Assembly: GCA_964561535.1 (NCBI GenBank)
Contig: CAZLPZ010000003.1
Location: 1-64,000, forward strand
Reading direction: 5' to 3'
DNA length: 64,000 nt
Source of the DNA: CAZLPZ01 sp964561535
GTDB taxonomy: Bacteria; Pseudomonadota; Alphaproteobacteria; Micavibrionales; Micavibrionaceae
The position numbers and the translations under genes were made by a program. A model generated the notes under the pieces. It made no database searches and was not told the origin of the DNA. It was given only the letters and a program-made list of their open reading frames with translations. Positions 44,073 through 53,624 of this stretch are shown piece by piece (the first letter of the stretch is position 1; each line of letters begins with the position of its first letter).

Positions 44073-45458
44073 ATGCTGGCTTCTTTTTTATATCTGATTT
44101 CTTCTGTTCTTTTTATCCTATCTTTGCGGGGGTTGTCCCATCCCGAAACAGCACAGCAAGGGTTGCGGTACGGTATGATCGGGATGGGTATGGCTATTTT
44201 TACAACTGTTTGGGTTCATGATCTAGCCGTGTTTTGGATCTTCGTGGCGTTAATCATCGGGGGTGCCATTGGGGCAGTGACGGCACATAAAATTCAAATG
44301 ACGGCCTTGCCACAATTGGTCGCTGCGTTTCATTCATTAGTCGGTCTTGCTGCGGTTTTGATTACCGGTGCGGCATTGATGCGGCCCGATGCATTCGGGA
44401 TTTTGAATACTGCCGGACATATTCGAGGAAATTCATTAATTGAAATGGGTTTGGGAGGGGCGATTGGGGCCATTACTTTTACGGGGTCAATGATTGCGTT
44501 TGCGAAATTACAGGGAATTTTACCGGGAAAGCCAGTTATTTTACCGATGCGGCATATGGTGAATGTTAGTCTCGTGGGTGCAATTTTTCTTCTTCTTTTG
44601 CTATTTTTTGCAACCGAGAGTGGATTTTTATTAACACTTTTGATCATATGTGCTTTCTGTCTAGGGGTATTACTGGTGCTTCCTATTGGGGGGGCAGATA
44701 TGCCGGTCATTGTTTCGATGTTGAATTCCTATTCTGGATGGGCGGCGGCAGGTATTGGGTTTACGCTTGAAAATCCATTGCTTATTGTCACCGGGGCGCT
44801 GGTTGGGTCATCTGGGGCTATTTTGTCTTATATTATGTGTAAAGCAATGAACCGGTCTTTTATATCTGTGATTTTGGGTGGGTTTGGTGTTGATTCAACG
44901 GCTGTGATTCAAGGGGCGGAAGCCATTGAACGTCCCGTGAAAATGGGATCAGCGGAAGATGCGGCCTATATCATGAAGAATGCAAAATCAGTCATTATTG
45001 TACCCGGTTATGGCATGGCTGTATCTCAGGCACAGCACGTCGTGCGTGAATTATCCGATATATTGAAACGTGATGGGGTTGATGTAAAATTTGCTATTCA
45101 TCCTGTTGCGGGTCGGATGCCGGGACATATGAATGTATTGTTGGCTGAGGCAAATGTGTCGTATGATGATGTTTTTGAACTGGAGGACATCAATCGAGAT
45201 TTTTCTCAAGCCGATGTTGCTTATGTGATTGGTGCAAATGATATTACGAACCCAGCGGCACGTCATGATACGACTAGCCCGATTTATGGTATGCCTGTGC
45301 TGGATGTTGAACATGCAAAAACAGTTTTGTTTGTTAAACGGTCTATGGGGTCTGGATATGCTGGAATTGATAATCCATTATTTTATGCTGAAAATACCAT
45401 GATGCTCCTTGGGGATGCAAAAAAGATGACGGAAGAAATCGTGAAAGCAATTGATTGA
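44073..45458 (+). CDS. pntB: NAD(P) transhydrogenase subunit beta
   Basis: The 461-aa protein has nine or so membrane helices in the first 260 residues and the NADP-binding domain III at the end: VIIVPGYGMAVSQAQH, HPVAGRMPGHMNVLLAEA and the YVIGANDITNPAARHD loop. It is third in the operon, after a 97-bp gap with its own ribosome site (AAGGA). Confidence 0.95.
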   Translation: MLASFLYLISSVLFILSLRGLSHPETAQQGLRYGMIGMGMAIFTTVWVHDLAVFWIFVALIIGGAIGAVTAHKIQMTALPQLVAAFHSLVGLAAVLITGAALMRPDAFGILNTAGHIRGNSLIEMGLGGAIGAITFTGSMIAFAKLQGILPGKPVILPMRHMVNVSLVGAIFLLLLLFFATESGFLLTLLIICAFCLGVLLVLPIGGADMPVIVSMLNSYSGWAAAGIGFTLENPLLIVTGALVGSSGAILSYIMCKAMNRSFISVILGGFGVDSTAVIQGAEAIERPVKMGSAEDAAYIMKNAKSVIIVPGYGMAVSQAQHVVRELSDILKRDGVDVKFAIHPVAGRMPGHMNVLLAEANVSYDDVFELEDINRDFSQADVAYVIGANDITNPAARHDTTSPIYGMPVLDVEHAKTVLFVKRSMGSGYAGIDNPLFYAENTMMLLGDAKKMTEEIVKAID

Positions 45459-45522
45459 TAAAAGATTAACCTTCTCTTATGAACTTACGTTTAAAATATA
45501 ATTGGAAAAAGGATATACGCTC

Positions 45523-45774
45523 ATGAATGTTAATGTTCCTCAAGATGTTTCTGCTCTGAATAAACAACGTTTATCGGATCGAATTCTCTATGCTTTGGCC
45601 CTTGCTATTGAGCAGGAAGATGTGAAAACGGCGGATGCATTGGCAAAGGCAATGGAACTATCAATGACCCGAAATTCGGGTGGCGGTCAATTTGTTGAGC
45701 GTCGTGAGTATCCGAAATATATTGAAGATATGATGACTCGATTAAAGTCCCTTAAAAAACAATACGGTTATTAA
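45523..45774 (+). CDS. Small hypothetical protein
   Basis: The 83-aa product starts at ATG 45523 (MNVNVPQDV), with AAAGGA nine bases before. It is helical and charged, with SDRILYALALAIEQED, the central ADALAKAMELSMTRN and a basic C-terminus. I do not recognise it for certain. It follows pntB by 64 bp on the same strand and may be transcribed with it. Confidence 0.65.
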   Translation: MNVNVPQDVSALNKQRLSDRILYALALAIEQEDVKTADALAKAMELSMTRNSGGGQFVERREYPKYIEDMMTRLKSLKKQYGY

Positions 45775-45923
45775 GTTTTAAGTCTATATCTATTTATAAT
45801 TAGTTTTTTTTATATAAGCCTTTGTATTTTACGAAGGTAGATTTTAGACAGTATCCAAACTTAATTTAAGAATATATTTGGACCCCGATTTTTTAGGGGG
45901 CCCTTAACGTCTAGGTCTTTTTC

Positions 45924-46811
45924 ATGCATGCTACATTTTCACGGGCCATTTACTGTGCTCTCGGGGCTGTTTTTTGCCTTTTCTTGATGAATGTATTCGG
46001 CAAAATTATGCAGGATATATATCAACCGCTTGAAGTTGTTTTCTGGCGAAATTTTGTATCAATGGTTGTGTTATTGCCATTTGTGATTTGGGTGTTTCGT
46101 GGGAAATTCCCGCCGATGGGTAAGCCTAGAACCATGCTGGCACGTGGGGTGATGGGCAGTATGACGTTGGTGTTCAGTACAACAGCTTATTTTCATTTAC
46201 CTCTTGCAGATGCAAATGCGATTATTTTGTCTGCACCTCTGATTATTGTCTTATTAGCAGGTCCATTTTTAGGTGAAGTTGTTTCGCGTCCGCGAATTAT
46301 ATGTACGATCATTGGATTGTTGGGTGTATTATGTGTCGCTCAACCCTCCGGGGTGATTTCAATGACAGGGACAATTTTTGCGGTTCTTGCTGCAATATCG
46401 GTGGCGATGATGCGGGTATTGCTTCGTCATTTAGGAAAAACAGAAGATCCATTGGCAATGACATTTTATTTTTTATTCATCGGAACTGTTTTTACATTTA
46501 TATGGATGCCATTTATAGGAAAAATACCACCGATTGAAACGATACCTTTCTTAATCGCAATGGGGTTTTGTGGCGCATTGGGTCAGTATTTAAATGCATT
46601 GTCTTATAAATTTGGGGATGCGTCATTTGTTGGAATTTTTGTCTATACCCAATTGGTGTGGGCGATTCCCTTTGATTATATGATTTGGGGATATGCGCCT
46701 CATCTGCATACGATTATGGGTGGTATTATTATTGCAGGCAGTAATATTTTGATGATTATATTGGAACGTCGGCGTATGCGGCGCGGACGGGAAATCCCGG
46801 TGGGGTTATAA
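45924..46811 (+). CDS. EamA/DMT-family transporter
   Basis: The 295-aa protein has ten hydrophobic segments in two EamA repeats, with features such as EVVFWRNFVSM (about residue 39), PLADANAIILSAPLIIVLLA and a second-repeat FGDASFVGIFVYTQLVWA near residue 230. The family exports small metabolites across the inner membrane; the substrate cannot be told. Its stop overlaps tail-to-tail with the gene on the minus strand by 6 bp. Confidence 0.88.
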   Translation: MHATFSRAIYCALGAVFCLFLMNVFGKIMQDIYQPLEVVFWRNFVSMVVLLPFVIWVFRGKFPPMGKPRTMLARGVMGSMTLVFSTTAYFHLPLADANAIILSAPLIIVLLAGPFLGEVVSRPRIICTIIGLLGVLCVAQPSGVISMTGTIFAVLAAISVAMMRVLLRHLGKTEDPLAMTFYFLFIGTVFTFIWMPFIGKIPPIETIPFLIAMGFCGALGQYLNALSYKFGDASFVGIFVYTQLVWAIPFDYMIWGYAPHLHTIMGGIIIAGSNILMIILERRRMRRGREIPVGL

Positions 46812-47441
46812 ATCTTGCAGATCTTTAACATCCATCTTATTAATATTGTGCCATGGCAAGGTCAAGTCGGGCGGGTTTATTAATAGAGACGGGATCGCAT
46901 TAAAAAATTTCTCAAGTCTCTTATTTGTGTCATTTACTGCACGTGGATCATTCGGGGGATAGTAAATATCGGCCCAACCGTGATCTTTGGATCGATCATA
47001 AAGAACTTCTTCCAGAAATATTCCCTGCCATGGGGTATTTGCAAGATCTTTATTAAATTTGAATCCACAAGTGACGGTATGTAGTCCACGGCTACCAAAT
47101 CCATCAATACTTGAAAATGTGATATCATACAGAATGCGTTGGGGACTGTTTGGGTTTTCACCTTTAGGAATGGATTGTTTAAATTCAATAATTTTTAAGG
47201 TTTGCGGGAATTGAAGTTGTAACTCTATATAACCGCGACACAGACCGTACAGTGAGTTTCCTTTGGGGGGGATGAGCAGGGATGAAATCCAAAAATAGCC
47301 TGCAATACATAAAATAGGGACTGTGATAAAGGCAATTTTTTTAACCGATATTTTGTGTTTTTGAATTGGACTATCGGCAGCGCCTTTATTAAAGTCTGAT
47401 CTTTGTTTTTTGTTTTGCGCGATATGTTGTTTTTGGGGCAT
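46806..47441 (-). CDS. Small bitopic membrane protein downstream of icmB
   Basis: The 211-aa product starts at ATG 47441 (MPQKQH), 10 bp after the icmB stop; an upstream frame overlapping icmB is less likely. A basic Gln/Lys-rich head of 45 residues leads to one helix (about 46-68), then a 140-residue, probably periplasmic domain with a Cys pair (CRGY and VTCGF) and aromatic patches. It is not a family I know. Its place at the end of the icmC-icmD-icmJ-icmB row makes it a candidate accessory part of this T4SS. Confidence 0.65.
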   Translation of the reverse strand: MPQKQHIAQNKKQRSDFNKGAADSPIQKHKISVKKIAFITVPILCIAGYFWISSLLIPPKGNSLYGLCRGYIELQLQFPQTLKIIEFKQSIPKGENPNSPQRILYDITFSSIDGFGSRGLHTVTCGFKFNKDLANTPWQGIFLEEVLYDRSKDHGWADIYYPPNDPRAVNDTNKRLEKFFNAIPSLLINPPDLTLPWHNINKMDVKDLQDL

Positions 47442-47451
47442 GATGGCGACT

Positions 47452-50448
47452 TTATGTAACAGTGCCAAGCAAACCGGATTGTGCGGCGTGGGCACGTACC
47501 AATTCATCCACGATTTCTTCAATTACAGCGGATGTTGCGGCGCCTTTGCCCTCGCCGCTTTCGGCACGCATGAGGATTCGCCGTTTTAGTTCGCTGCGTG
47601 CGGACCCACCGGGGAAAGCAGAGGCCAAGAGTTGGCGCGCGCGACCCGCTCCCAATTTTTTATATAACCGCGTGCGGATCGCAACATCTTCGGTTGAAGT
47701 GGATAATGCCCAGAGTTCAATGGGACCAAGTGTGTTAATTAAATGCTGTTCGTATCGACCTTCAGTTGTTCCTAATACCAATAAGGCCGGTGCACCACTT
47801 GCCTTTGGTCCTGTTAAACGATGCCGAATAACATGTCGTGCAGTTTCAGATAGACCAAATCGATCGCGTACATTATCAACGGCTTTGTCCGATACGGCAG
47901 TACCTAAAACCCAAACACCGGTTGCCAGATCAACCATATCTTTATCGAAGTCGTCAAGAAGTTGCGAGGCCAGTACAATTTGTACGCCACGTTTACGGCC
48001 TTCGCGGACGTCGCGTACAACTTGTCCGCGTACAGACGGCGATGAGGATGTGCGGTGAAACTCGTCAATACTCAGGCGCTTTGGCGTTTCGCCAATATCT
48101 TGAAGGCGAAGTTCGTGATAGCTTCGATATTTTTCCGGGATCTGGCGTAAACTGTCCATACCCATCCACCAGCTGCGGACTAAAGTGTGTCTTGCGAGCA
48201 TATACATGATGGCTGTTTGACGGTCGGCGGTGGCGTCCCCTTGGGGGGCAACGTCCATAAGGTCAAGGGCGCATACGCGTGCATCGGTGATTTCAAATTT
48301 CGTAATCGCTGATAAGATTGGAAACTCTCGTACAGCAGATGTAATCATGCGTTCAAAAGCGGAAATTAAAGTTTCGGGGCTTGTCCCTACGGTTGTTTGC
48401 TCAAGTAATGTTTGAATTTGGGGGCGGCGTGATGCGGTAATCGCATCACCCAAAACAGGGACAGCGTGTCGTTGTGCAAGGTTTGCAAGTCGTGTATCTC
48501 CTACATCAAAGAATTTGTCGACAATATCCCACCAATAGGGGTCCGCAGGAAGGTGGATATTATATTTTTGGAGCGCATCATCAATATCGGGATCGACACG
48601 GGGTAAATAGGGGCGAGGTTCAGCATTTGCCGCGCGGTCATCGCGCCACCGAAACATTTCATCGATGACAAGGGAGGCAAGTTGCTGCATCCCATCATAA
48701 GGTTTTTGGGCACCGGCCGGTGTACAAAGAAGGGTTAAAAGTTCAATTAAATAACTGCGTTCATCGACAAGTGGATATCGACATCCCAGTTGTGTATCAA
48801 AAGGGTTTACGGCGAATTCATTTGACATTTGAAGTCGATAATAGGCAGCTTCGTGCGATCTTTCGGGTGGGAGGGCTTCTTTGATCAGAGAAATCAGGCC
48901 AGCAGATGACGGCCCGATATCAATGATGGCAATAAAGGGAAGTCGTGATAAGCCGGGTGTTAAGATTGTGCCCAGATTTAAGGCGTTCATCAGAACAGAT
49001 TTTCCGGCGCCAGGTTGGGCAAAAATTAAATCAAACCAAGTGGTCGTTAGGTTGGTTCCGGTTTGGTATGTCCATGGTTTGCCATCTGGAGTACGGAACA
49101 AGATTGCGCCAGCTCCAAAAGGGCTTGATGGTCGTTGCCAGGGCAATAATTTCATGACCTCATACAGGGGGGCGATGGCGGGGGGGGCCGTTCCACCACA
49201 ATGAAGTCCAAGAGCCGATGACATGACACAATCCATTGGGTCGCCCGATGCATCGGATACTTTACAATATCCCCATGCTTCGACGGCTTGCATCATTTCG
49301 GATTTGCGGTTTAACAAAAGTTTCATCTGATCGCGGGCTGCCCACGTTGATAAAGATACACGCAATTTAACAACAGCTTCGGATCGTGCAAGATTCATAA
49401 CACCTTCTAATGCATATTTAACCTGTTTATTTTGTGCTGAGGTGATTGATAACATTGTGGCTGCAAAAGCTTTTAGGGCCAGGGATGCTGCTCCGCCGCC
49501 TTCAATTAAAAAAGAAATGCGATAGGGGATTTTGGCTTCAAATAGACGGTTTAATAACATGGGAAATGGACTGGGTTCCATGGGTCCCAAAACCATATCA
49601 AACCCCGACCATAAGACATCCCCGATTTGAACGACTTGATCATTAATGATGCGTGAATCCCCAACGGCAATTTGGGCGGCAAGGGGCATCCATAAGAGTT
49701 CAGACATGTCGGATGCCGACGTAGGGGCATTTGTTGGGATTGGATCGCCCGGCAATACCGCGCGCCAATTTTCATTCGTACGGGTTGGGTATAAATTATC
49801 ACGGATAGCGCGGACGGCATCATGTACCTCAAGTGTTTCGGCCTTTAACCCTAATTCATCTAAGGCGGAACGAAATCCAGATACGTAACTGCTGTGACGC
49901 GTACGGAGTGAATCAATCGCAATGTTCGGATTTTGTGCATCACGTGCAGGGATTTTATTATTTTTCGCTGCTTTCGGCTTATCTTTTTTAATGCGATCCA
50001 ATTCTGCTTTGGTCAGGGTTGAAGGTCTTGTCCACAGGACAAAATAACATTCCTCGTAACTTAAATAATGCGATAAATGTCGAACGCGTTCGTCAATGAC
50101 GTCTTTCATATCCAGTTCAATATTTTCGGCCGTTGCACGAATGGGTTTATATCGACGCTCAAGATCGGCCGTGATACGGTCTGGATCACGAGCAAAGTAA
50201 ACTTGAAGTGCATGGCCAGGTCGTTCAAAGCGCGCGCCGATTTTTAATGTCCCAGATTTAATCAAGTTTTGATATTCTTCGTCACCAATCATTTGACGGC
50301 TGCCGTCTAGTTTAATGAGCGACAACAAAGATCCATCTTTGGCAACTAATGTGTGTTCATCATCCGCTGTTTCAAGGCGAATAAAGCTTTCAACGGTGCC
50401 TTTCAGAGTAGAATGAAAGGGTGAAATAAAATTTGTCCAAAATCCCAT
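47452..50448 (-). CDS. icmB: Type IVB secretion ATPase IcmB/DotO
   Basis: The 998-aa protein is the VirB4-like ATPase of Dot/Icm systems (TraU in IncI plasmids). It has an N-terminal docking part (residues 1-430), Walker A PGAGKSVLMNAL (about 480), Walker B RLSIDEFHR (about 794) and the arginine-rich region RGQVVRDVREGRKRGVQIVLASQLLDDF typical of DotO. It powers assembly or substrate handling at the cytoplasmic inner-membrane base. The gene order icmC-icmD-icmJ-icmB is the same as in Legionella. Confidence 0.93.
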   Translation of the reverse strand: MGFWTNFISPFHSTLKGTVESFIRLETADDEHTLVAKDGSLLSLIKLDGSRQMIGDEEYQNLIKSGTLKIGARFERPGHALQVYFARDPDRITADLERRYKPIRATAENIELDMKDVIDERVRHLSHYLSYEECYFVLWTRPSTLTKAELDRIKKDKPKAAKNNKIPARDAQNPNIAIDSLRTRHSSYVSGFRSALDELGLKAETLEVHDAVRAIRDNLYPTRTNENWRAVLPGDPIPTNAPTSASDMSELLWMPLAAQIAVGDSRIINDQVVQIGDVLWSGFDMVLGPMEPSPFPMLLNRLFEAKIPYRISFLIEGGGAASLALKAFAATMLSITSAQNKQVKYALEGVMNLARSEAVVKLRVSLSTWAARDQMKLLLNRKSEMMQAVEAWGYCKVSDASGDPMDCVMSSALGLHCGGTAPPAIAPLYEVMKLLPWQRPSSPFGAGAILFRTPDGKPWTYQTGTNLTTTWFDLIFAQPGAGKSVLMNALNLGTILTPGLSRLPFIAIIDIGPSSAGLISLIKEALPPERSHEAAYYRLQMSNEFAVNPFDTQLGCRYPLVDERSYLIELLTLLCTPAGAQKPYDGMQQLASLVIDEMFRWRDDRAANAEPRPYLPRVDPDIDDALQKYNIHLPADPYWWDIVDKFFDVGDTRLANLAQRHAVPVLGDAITASRRPQIQTLLEQTTVGTSPETLISAFERMITSAVREFPILSAITKFEITDARVCALDLMDVAPQGDATADRQTAIMYMLARHTLVRSWWMGMDSLRQIPEKYRSYHELRLQDIGETPKRLSIDEFHRTSSSPSVRGQVVRDVREGRKRGVQIVLASQLLDDFDKDMVDLATGVWVLGTAVSDKAVDNVRDRFGLSETARHVIRHRLTGPKASGAPALLVLGTTEGRYEQHLINTLGPIELWALSTSTEDVAIRTRLYKKLGAGRARQLLASAFPGGSARSELKRRILMRAESGEGKGAATSAVIEEIVDELVRAHAAQSGLLGTVT

Positions 50449-50600
50449 AAAATGATCCGATGAGAGGAGAGAAGAGGATCGAATAGATATTCGTCTTTAT
50501 TATGCCACAGGGATCGAGGAGGGGGAAGAGAGAGGATTTGAATAGAGATTGTCATCCTGGAAACCGCGCAGCATTTATCCGGGATCACATTATCTTGAAA

Positions 50601-51293
50601 TTACGCCGCGCGTTGCATGTCTTTAAAAAATTCTAACCATTGAGCGGGGAGTTTTCCGCCAAATGGACCGTCTTTTGATCGCCAAAAGGCGAGAATTTGG
50701 GGGAATTGATTAAATTCCAGGTCGCCTTCTTTAACCATACGACGATCGAGAGGAAATAACCGTACGCCGTCTAATTTTTCGGCGCGGTCTGCATATAGTT
50801 TTTGGGGTAAAAAGTCGCGCATGACAGAGGCCAAGACAAAGGGGTCATCGGTGTTTAAACGACGTTTAACATCTTCCCGTCGTGTCATAATAATGTCCAA
50901 TAATCGCCTGGCGGCGTCTGCCATGGCGCCTTGTGAGATGCGGGCAATATAAATGGCACGCGCCATGTGGTTTAACGTTGCCTGATCAATTTCGGGCATC
51001 CACACGAGAAATCCGGATTTCATTTGAACAACGGAATCAAGATCAAAACATTGGGCGCAAAACTGGCAGACCGTTGTTAGGTTTGTCGGTTCGTTATTTT
51101 TGGAATTACGGTCGGTATGCAAGATGTCCATGTATCGGGCTGATCGAAACCCACAACACGCACAGGTATAGTTGTCGCGGTCAAAAATGCCCTGACGGAT
51201 ATCGGGGGTCAGGGTTCGACCCGATCCAGTAAGACGAGGAGAGGGTGCAGAACTCCGCACAACCCCTAAGGTGATGGGTAATAAGGAGGGCAT
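50601..51293 (-). CDS. icmJ: Type IVB secretion protein IcmJ/DotN
   Basis: The 230-aa protein has an HNH-like zinc fold: IFDRDNYTCACCGFRSARYMDILH and TTVCQFCAQCFDLDSVVQM give the cysteine set, and a C-terminal part that fits DotN (WLEFFKDMQRAA). In Legionella, DotN is a zinc-binding component of the type IV coupling complex with DotL and DotM rather than a nuclease. DotL and DotM genes are not in this window. The gene is about 150 bp upstream of icmB, in the Legionella order. Confidence 0.85.
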   Translation of the reverse strand: MPSLLPITLGVVRSSAPSPRLTGSGRTLTPDIRQGIFDRDNYTCACCGFRSARYMDILHTDRNSKNNEPTNLTTVCQFCAQCFDLDSVVQMKSGFLVWMPEIDQATLNHMARAIYIARISQGAMADAARRLLDIIMTRREDVKRRLNTDDPFVLASVMRDFLPQKLYADRAEKLDGVRLFPLDRRMVKEGDLEFNQFPQILAFWRSKDGPFGGKLPAQWLEFFKDMQRAA

Positions 51294-51321
51294 AGGGAAT
51301 TAGAGGGACCTCGATCAATTT

Positions 51322-51390
51322 GTTATCCCGGCGCAGGCCGGGATCTCGTAAGAATGTTGAACTGGATCCCGGCTTGCGCCGGGATGACAA
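51322..51390. repeat. Paired REP-like palindromes facing each other
   Basis: Two units with the core ATCCCGGC...GCCGGGAT stand head to head: 51322-51345 and 51364-51388. The same core occurs at 2931-2954. They lie between icmD and icmJ. Confidence 0.65.
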
Positions 51391-51410
51391 TATTTAAAGT
51401 GTATCCGGTC

Positions 51411-51836
51411 TTATTTTTTGATTCCAAAACCGGCTTCATGCAATTGAGGGCCTTTAAAATCAACATTATCCCCAATTGCGGATTGCATCGTTTGCATGAT
51501 GAACGGCAAGGCGAACAACGCCCCCCCGGCAATTAACCGCATCGCGCCGGCTTTTAGGTCTGTTTTGCTTGGATCTTCGACGTGATCTTTGATTTTCAAA
51601 ATTCCGGCGATGGCAAATACGACACCGGTCAGGTACGCAAACATCGAGATCAGACCGGTAACACCGCCAAACGATGTGGTGATGCGTTCAAAAATTGTTG
51701 AAAAACTGCTGTTTGTGTATTCTTTGGTTGTGACGGGTGTCAAACTTGCTGTCGCGTGCGCGGCGGTTGTAGCGAGAACCGACGCGGTAATCATCGCGCC
51801 AAAAGTGGCATAGGCTTTTGTCAGTGTGGTCATCAT
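51411..51836 (-). CDS. icmD: Type IVB secretion protein IcmD/DotP
   Basis: The 141-aa protein has a signal peptide (cut near AHA) and one IcmD unit: a short amphipathic helix (FSTIFERITTSFGGV), hydrophobic ISMFAYLTGVVFAIAGI, the basic loop LKIKDHVEDPSKTDL and a second hydrophobic helix with GGALFALPF. ATG 51836 and 51833 are both possible; AGGAG favours the second. IcmD is a small inner-membrane part of the Dot/Icm machine. The same unit is repeated in the protein encoded just upstream. Confidence 0.85.
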   Translation of the reverse strand: MMTTLTKAYATFGAMITASVLATTAAHATASLTPVTTKEYTNSSFSTIFERITTSFGGVTGLISMFAYLTGVVFAIAGILKIKDHVEDPSKTDLKAGAMRLIAGGALFALPFIMQTMQSAIGDNVDFKGPQLHEAGFGIKK

Positions 51837-51899
51837 TTTACTCCTGGTTAAAATTCAAAACGCAAAAAAATACTCTTAATCTGTTTAATATTTAAAATA

Positions 51900-53468
51900 T
51901 CACATCCCAAACATCGATGACATCCCACCTGTCAATGGCGTCGCCCCCACTTGAATTCCAACACCCGAGAGGCCCAGCGTGTTTTGCACGGCCTGAACCA
52001 AGGGCCCCAAATTGACGGCTGCGCCGCCCCCCAAAATATGGGTTATCCCCGCCATCAACGATACGTTGCCGCCGTTTGATACTTCTTTCAGGATAAAGAG
52101 CCCCCGAACAATACTTATAATACCGACAAGAAAGGAAAAAGCAAAGACTGTTGTGATGATGGTGTTGATGGATTGTGCACTTTCCCCGGAAATACCAGGG
52201 GCATAGGCGAGAGCACCATATAAATTGAGTTTGGCAAATCCAAAAGTCGAGAAGGCATCTGGGAAAATTGATACGGTCACGGCCCGCAATATGGTATTAA
52301 AGGACAGCAGCGCGCCCCCAATCAAAAACATACCGATGGTGCCCACACCCACGGGACTTTTGGCACCTTTATCCATATTATCCATCATACGGCGGAGGGC
52401 AAAAGCGATAATAATAATCCCGCCCAAATAACAGAATATGCCGACCGCCATTTGAATAGGATCCCATAAATCGCTGACCAACCGAACCATCATACAATCA
52501 AGGCCACCTGTTTGGGATCCCGATGATCCCCCGCTAGAGGATCCTGTTATAAGGTTAATGATGCTCGACACCGCATTGATGATGCCCCCTGTTGATCCGG
52601 ATCCGCAGGACGCATTGATAAAGGGGTCGACCGCGGCGAGGGATTCTCCGCCATCCATTGTACTGCGGGCGGTATCCAGAATAGTTGGAAAAGCCATAAA
52701 AGCACCGGCGACCAGAATTTTTTTCAATGGTTGCGAAATGGGCGCTTTATCGGGGGAAATGAGATGATCACGGAGTTGTAAAAGCCCCCAGAAAATAAGG
52801 AAAAGGCCGGCAATATAAAGCATTGAGGCAATCAAGCCTGGCAGAGCTGCAAATGCGTGGCTTGCGTAACACACAACCTGGCCCAATGTTCCACCGGACA
52901 TATAACTGCCCAAGGCAGATCCGAGGCCACCGAATAATCCGCCACCGTTATTTGCTCCGTTTAATCCCGCATTTAAGACATTTAATGCTCGGTTAGTATC
53001 GCAAGCGTTGACGCCAAAGTTACTGCTGATAAATCCACTGATCATCCCGCCCAAGGATCCCGAATTTCCCAAAGTCATGGATACAACGCCGGTATTTCCG
53101 GTTTGGCCGCCAATAGCGGCTGTTGCGACTTCGGCAACATAGGGGAGAGCAAACAGGGCGCCGGCGATAGCCGCGCGTGCGATAACTTCTCTTAAGGGAT
53201 GATTGTCAGGATTATCAAAGTGTTGTTTTAGTTTAATGATCGCTGTGACAGCCAGCATAACGCCGGTGATATAAGCCGCCGCGGCGATTAGGCCAGGGGT
53301 ACCGGCAAATGATTCAGATATTTTAACGAAAAGAGTTGAAAAATCACCCTCGTCAAAATCAGCAGCTCGAGCCGAGCCGGGGAGAGTTAAGCCGACAAGA
53401 GAGTATAATCCCAAAGTAACGAGGGGGCGCTTTTTGTATAAGCTATTGAGTATATTTATTATTTTCAT
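51900..53468 (-). CDS. icmC: Enlarged IcmC/DotE-like protein with four IcmC/IcmD units
   Basis: From ATG 53468 (MKIINILN) the product has 522 aa, against about 190 for Legionella IcmC. After a signal peptide (residues 1-35) I see four units of about 70 residues: about 50-118, 200-268, 328-397 and 430-497. Each has two hydrophobic helices round a charged loop: KLKQHFDNPDNHPL, QLRDHLISPDKAPI, LRRMMDNMDKGAKSPV and LFILKEVSNGGNVSL. Gly/Ser/Asn-rich linkers join them. The symbol icmC is given from position (upstream of icmD-icmJ-icmB) and from unit 3, which is most IcmC-like. A longer start (53528) exists but lacks a ribosome site. It is divergent from the CYTH gene. Confidence 0.75.
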   Translation of the reverse strand: MKIINILNSLYKKRPLVTLGLYSLVGLTLPGSARAADFDEGDFSTLFVKISESFAGTPGLIAAAAYITGVMLAVTAIIKLKQHFDNPDNHPLREVIARAAIAGALFALPYVAEVATAAIGGQTGNTGVVSMTLGNSGSLGGMISGFISSNFGVNACDTNRALNVLNAGLNGANNGGGLFGGLGSALGSYMSGGTLGQVVCYASHAFAALPGLIASMLYIAGLFLIFWGLLQLRDHLISPDKAPISQPLKKILVAGAFMAFPTILDTARSTMDGGESLAAVDPFINASCGSGSTGGIINAVSSIINLITGSSSGGSSGSQTGGLDCMMVRLVSDLWDPIQMAVGIFCYLGGIIIIAFALRRMMDNMDKGAKSPVGVGTIGMFLIGGALLSFNTILRAVTVSIFPDAFSTFGFAKLNLYGALAYAPGISGESAQSINTIITTVFAFSFLVGIISIVRGLFILKEVSNGGNVSLMAGITHILGGGAAVNLGPLVQAVQNTLGLSGVGIQVGATPLTGGMSSMFGM

Positions 53469-53624
53469 TTTACCCCGGAGGTTCATTGCCCCGTTGACAC
53501 ACGCTCTGTTCCCTCTATTAAACCACATTTAGGTCAAATTTTGCAAGTATTTGATTGATCAGTGGGTTGTGGATTTATCCGGGAGGGTATAAGTATATTG
53601 CCCTTTAAAAAATGGAGAATGATC

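Noticed and set aside
50601..51293. HNH endonuclease of a mobile element
   Set aside because: The C-terminal half and the place in icmC-icmD-icmJ-icmB fit IcmJ/DotN, where the HNH-like fold binds zinc.
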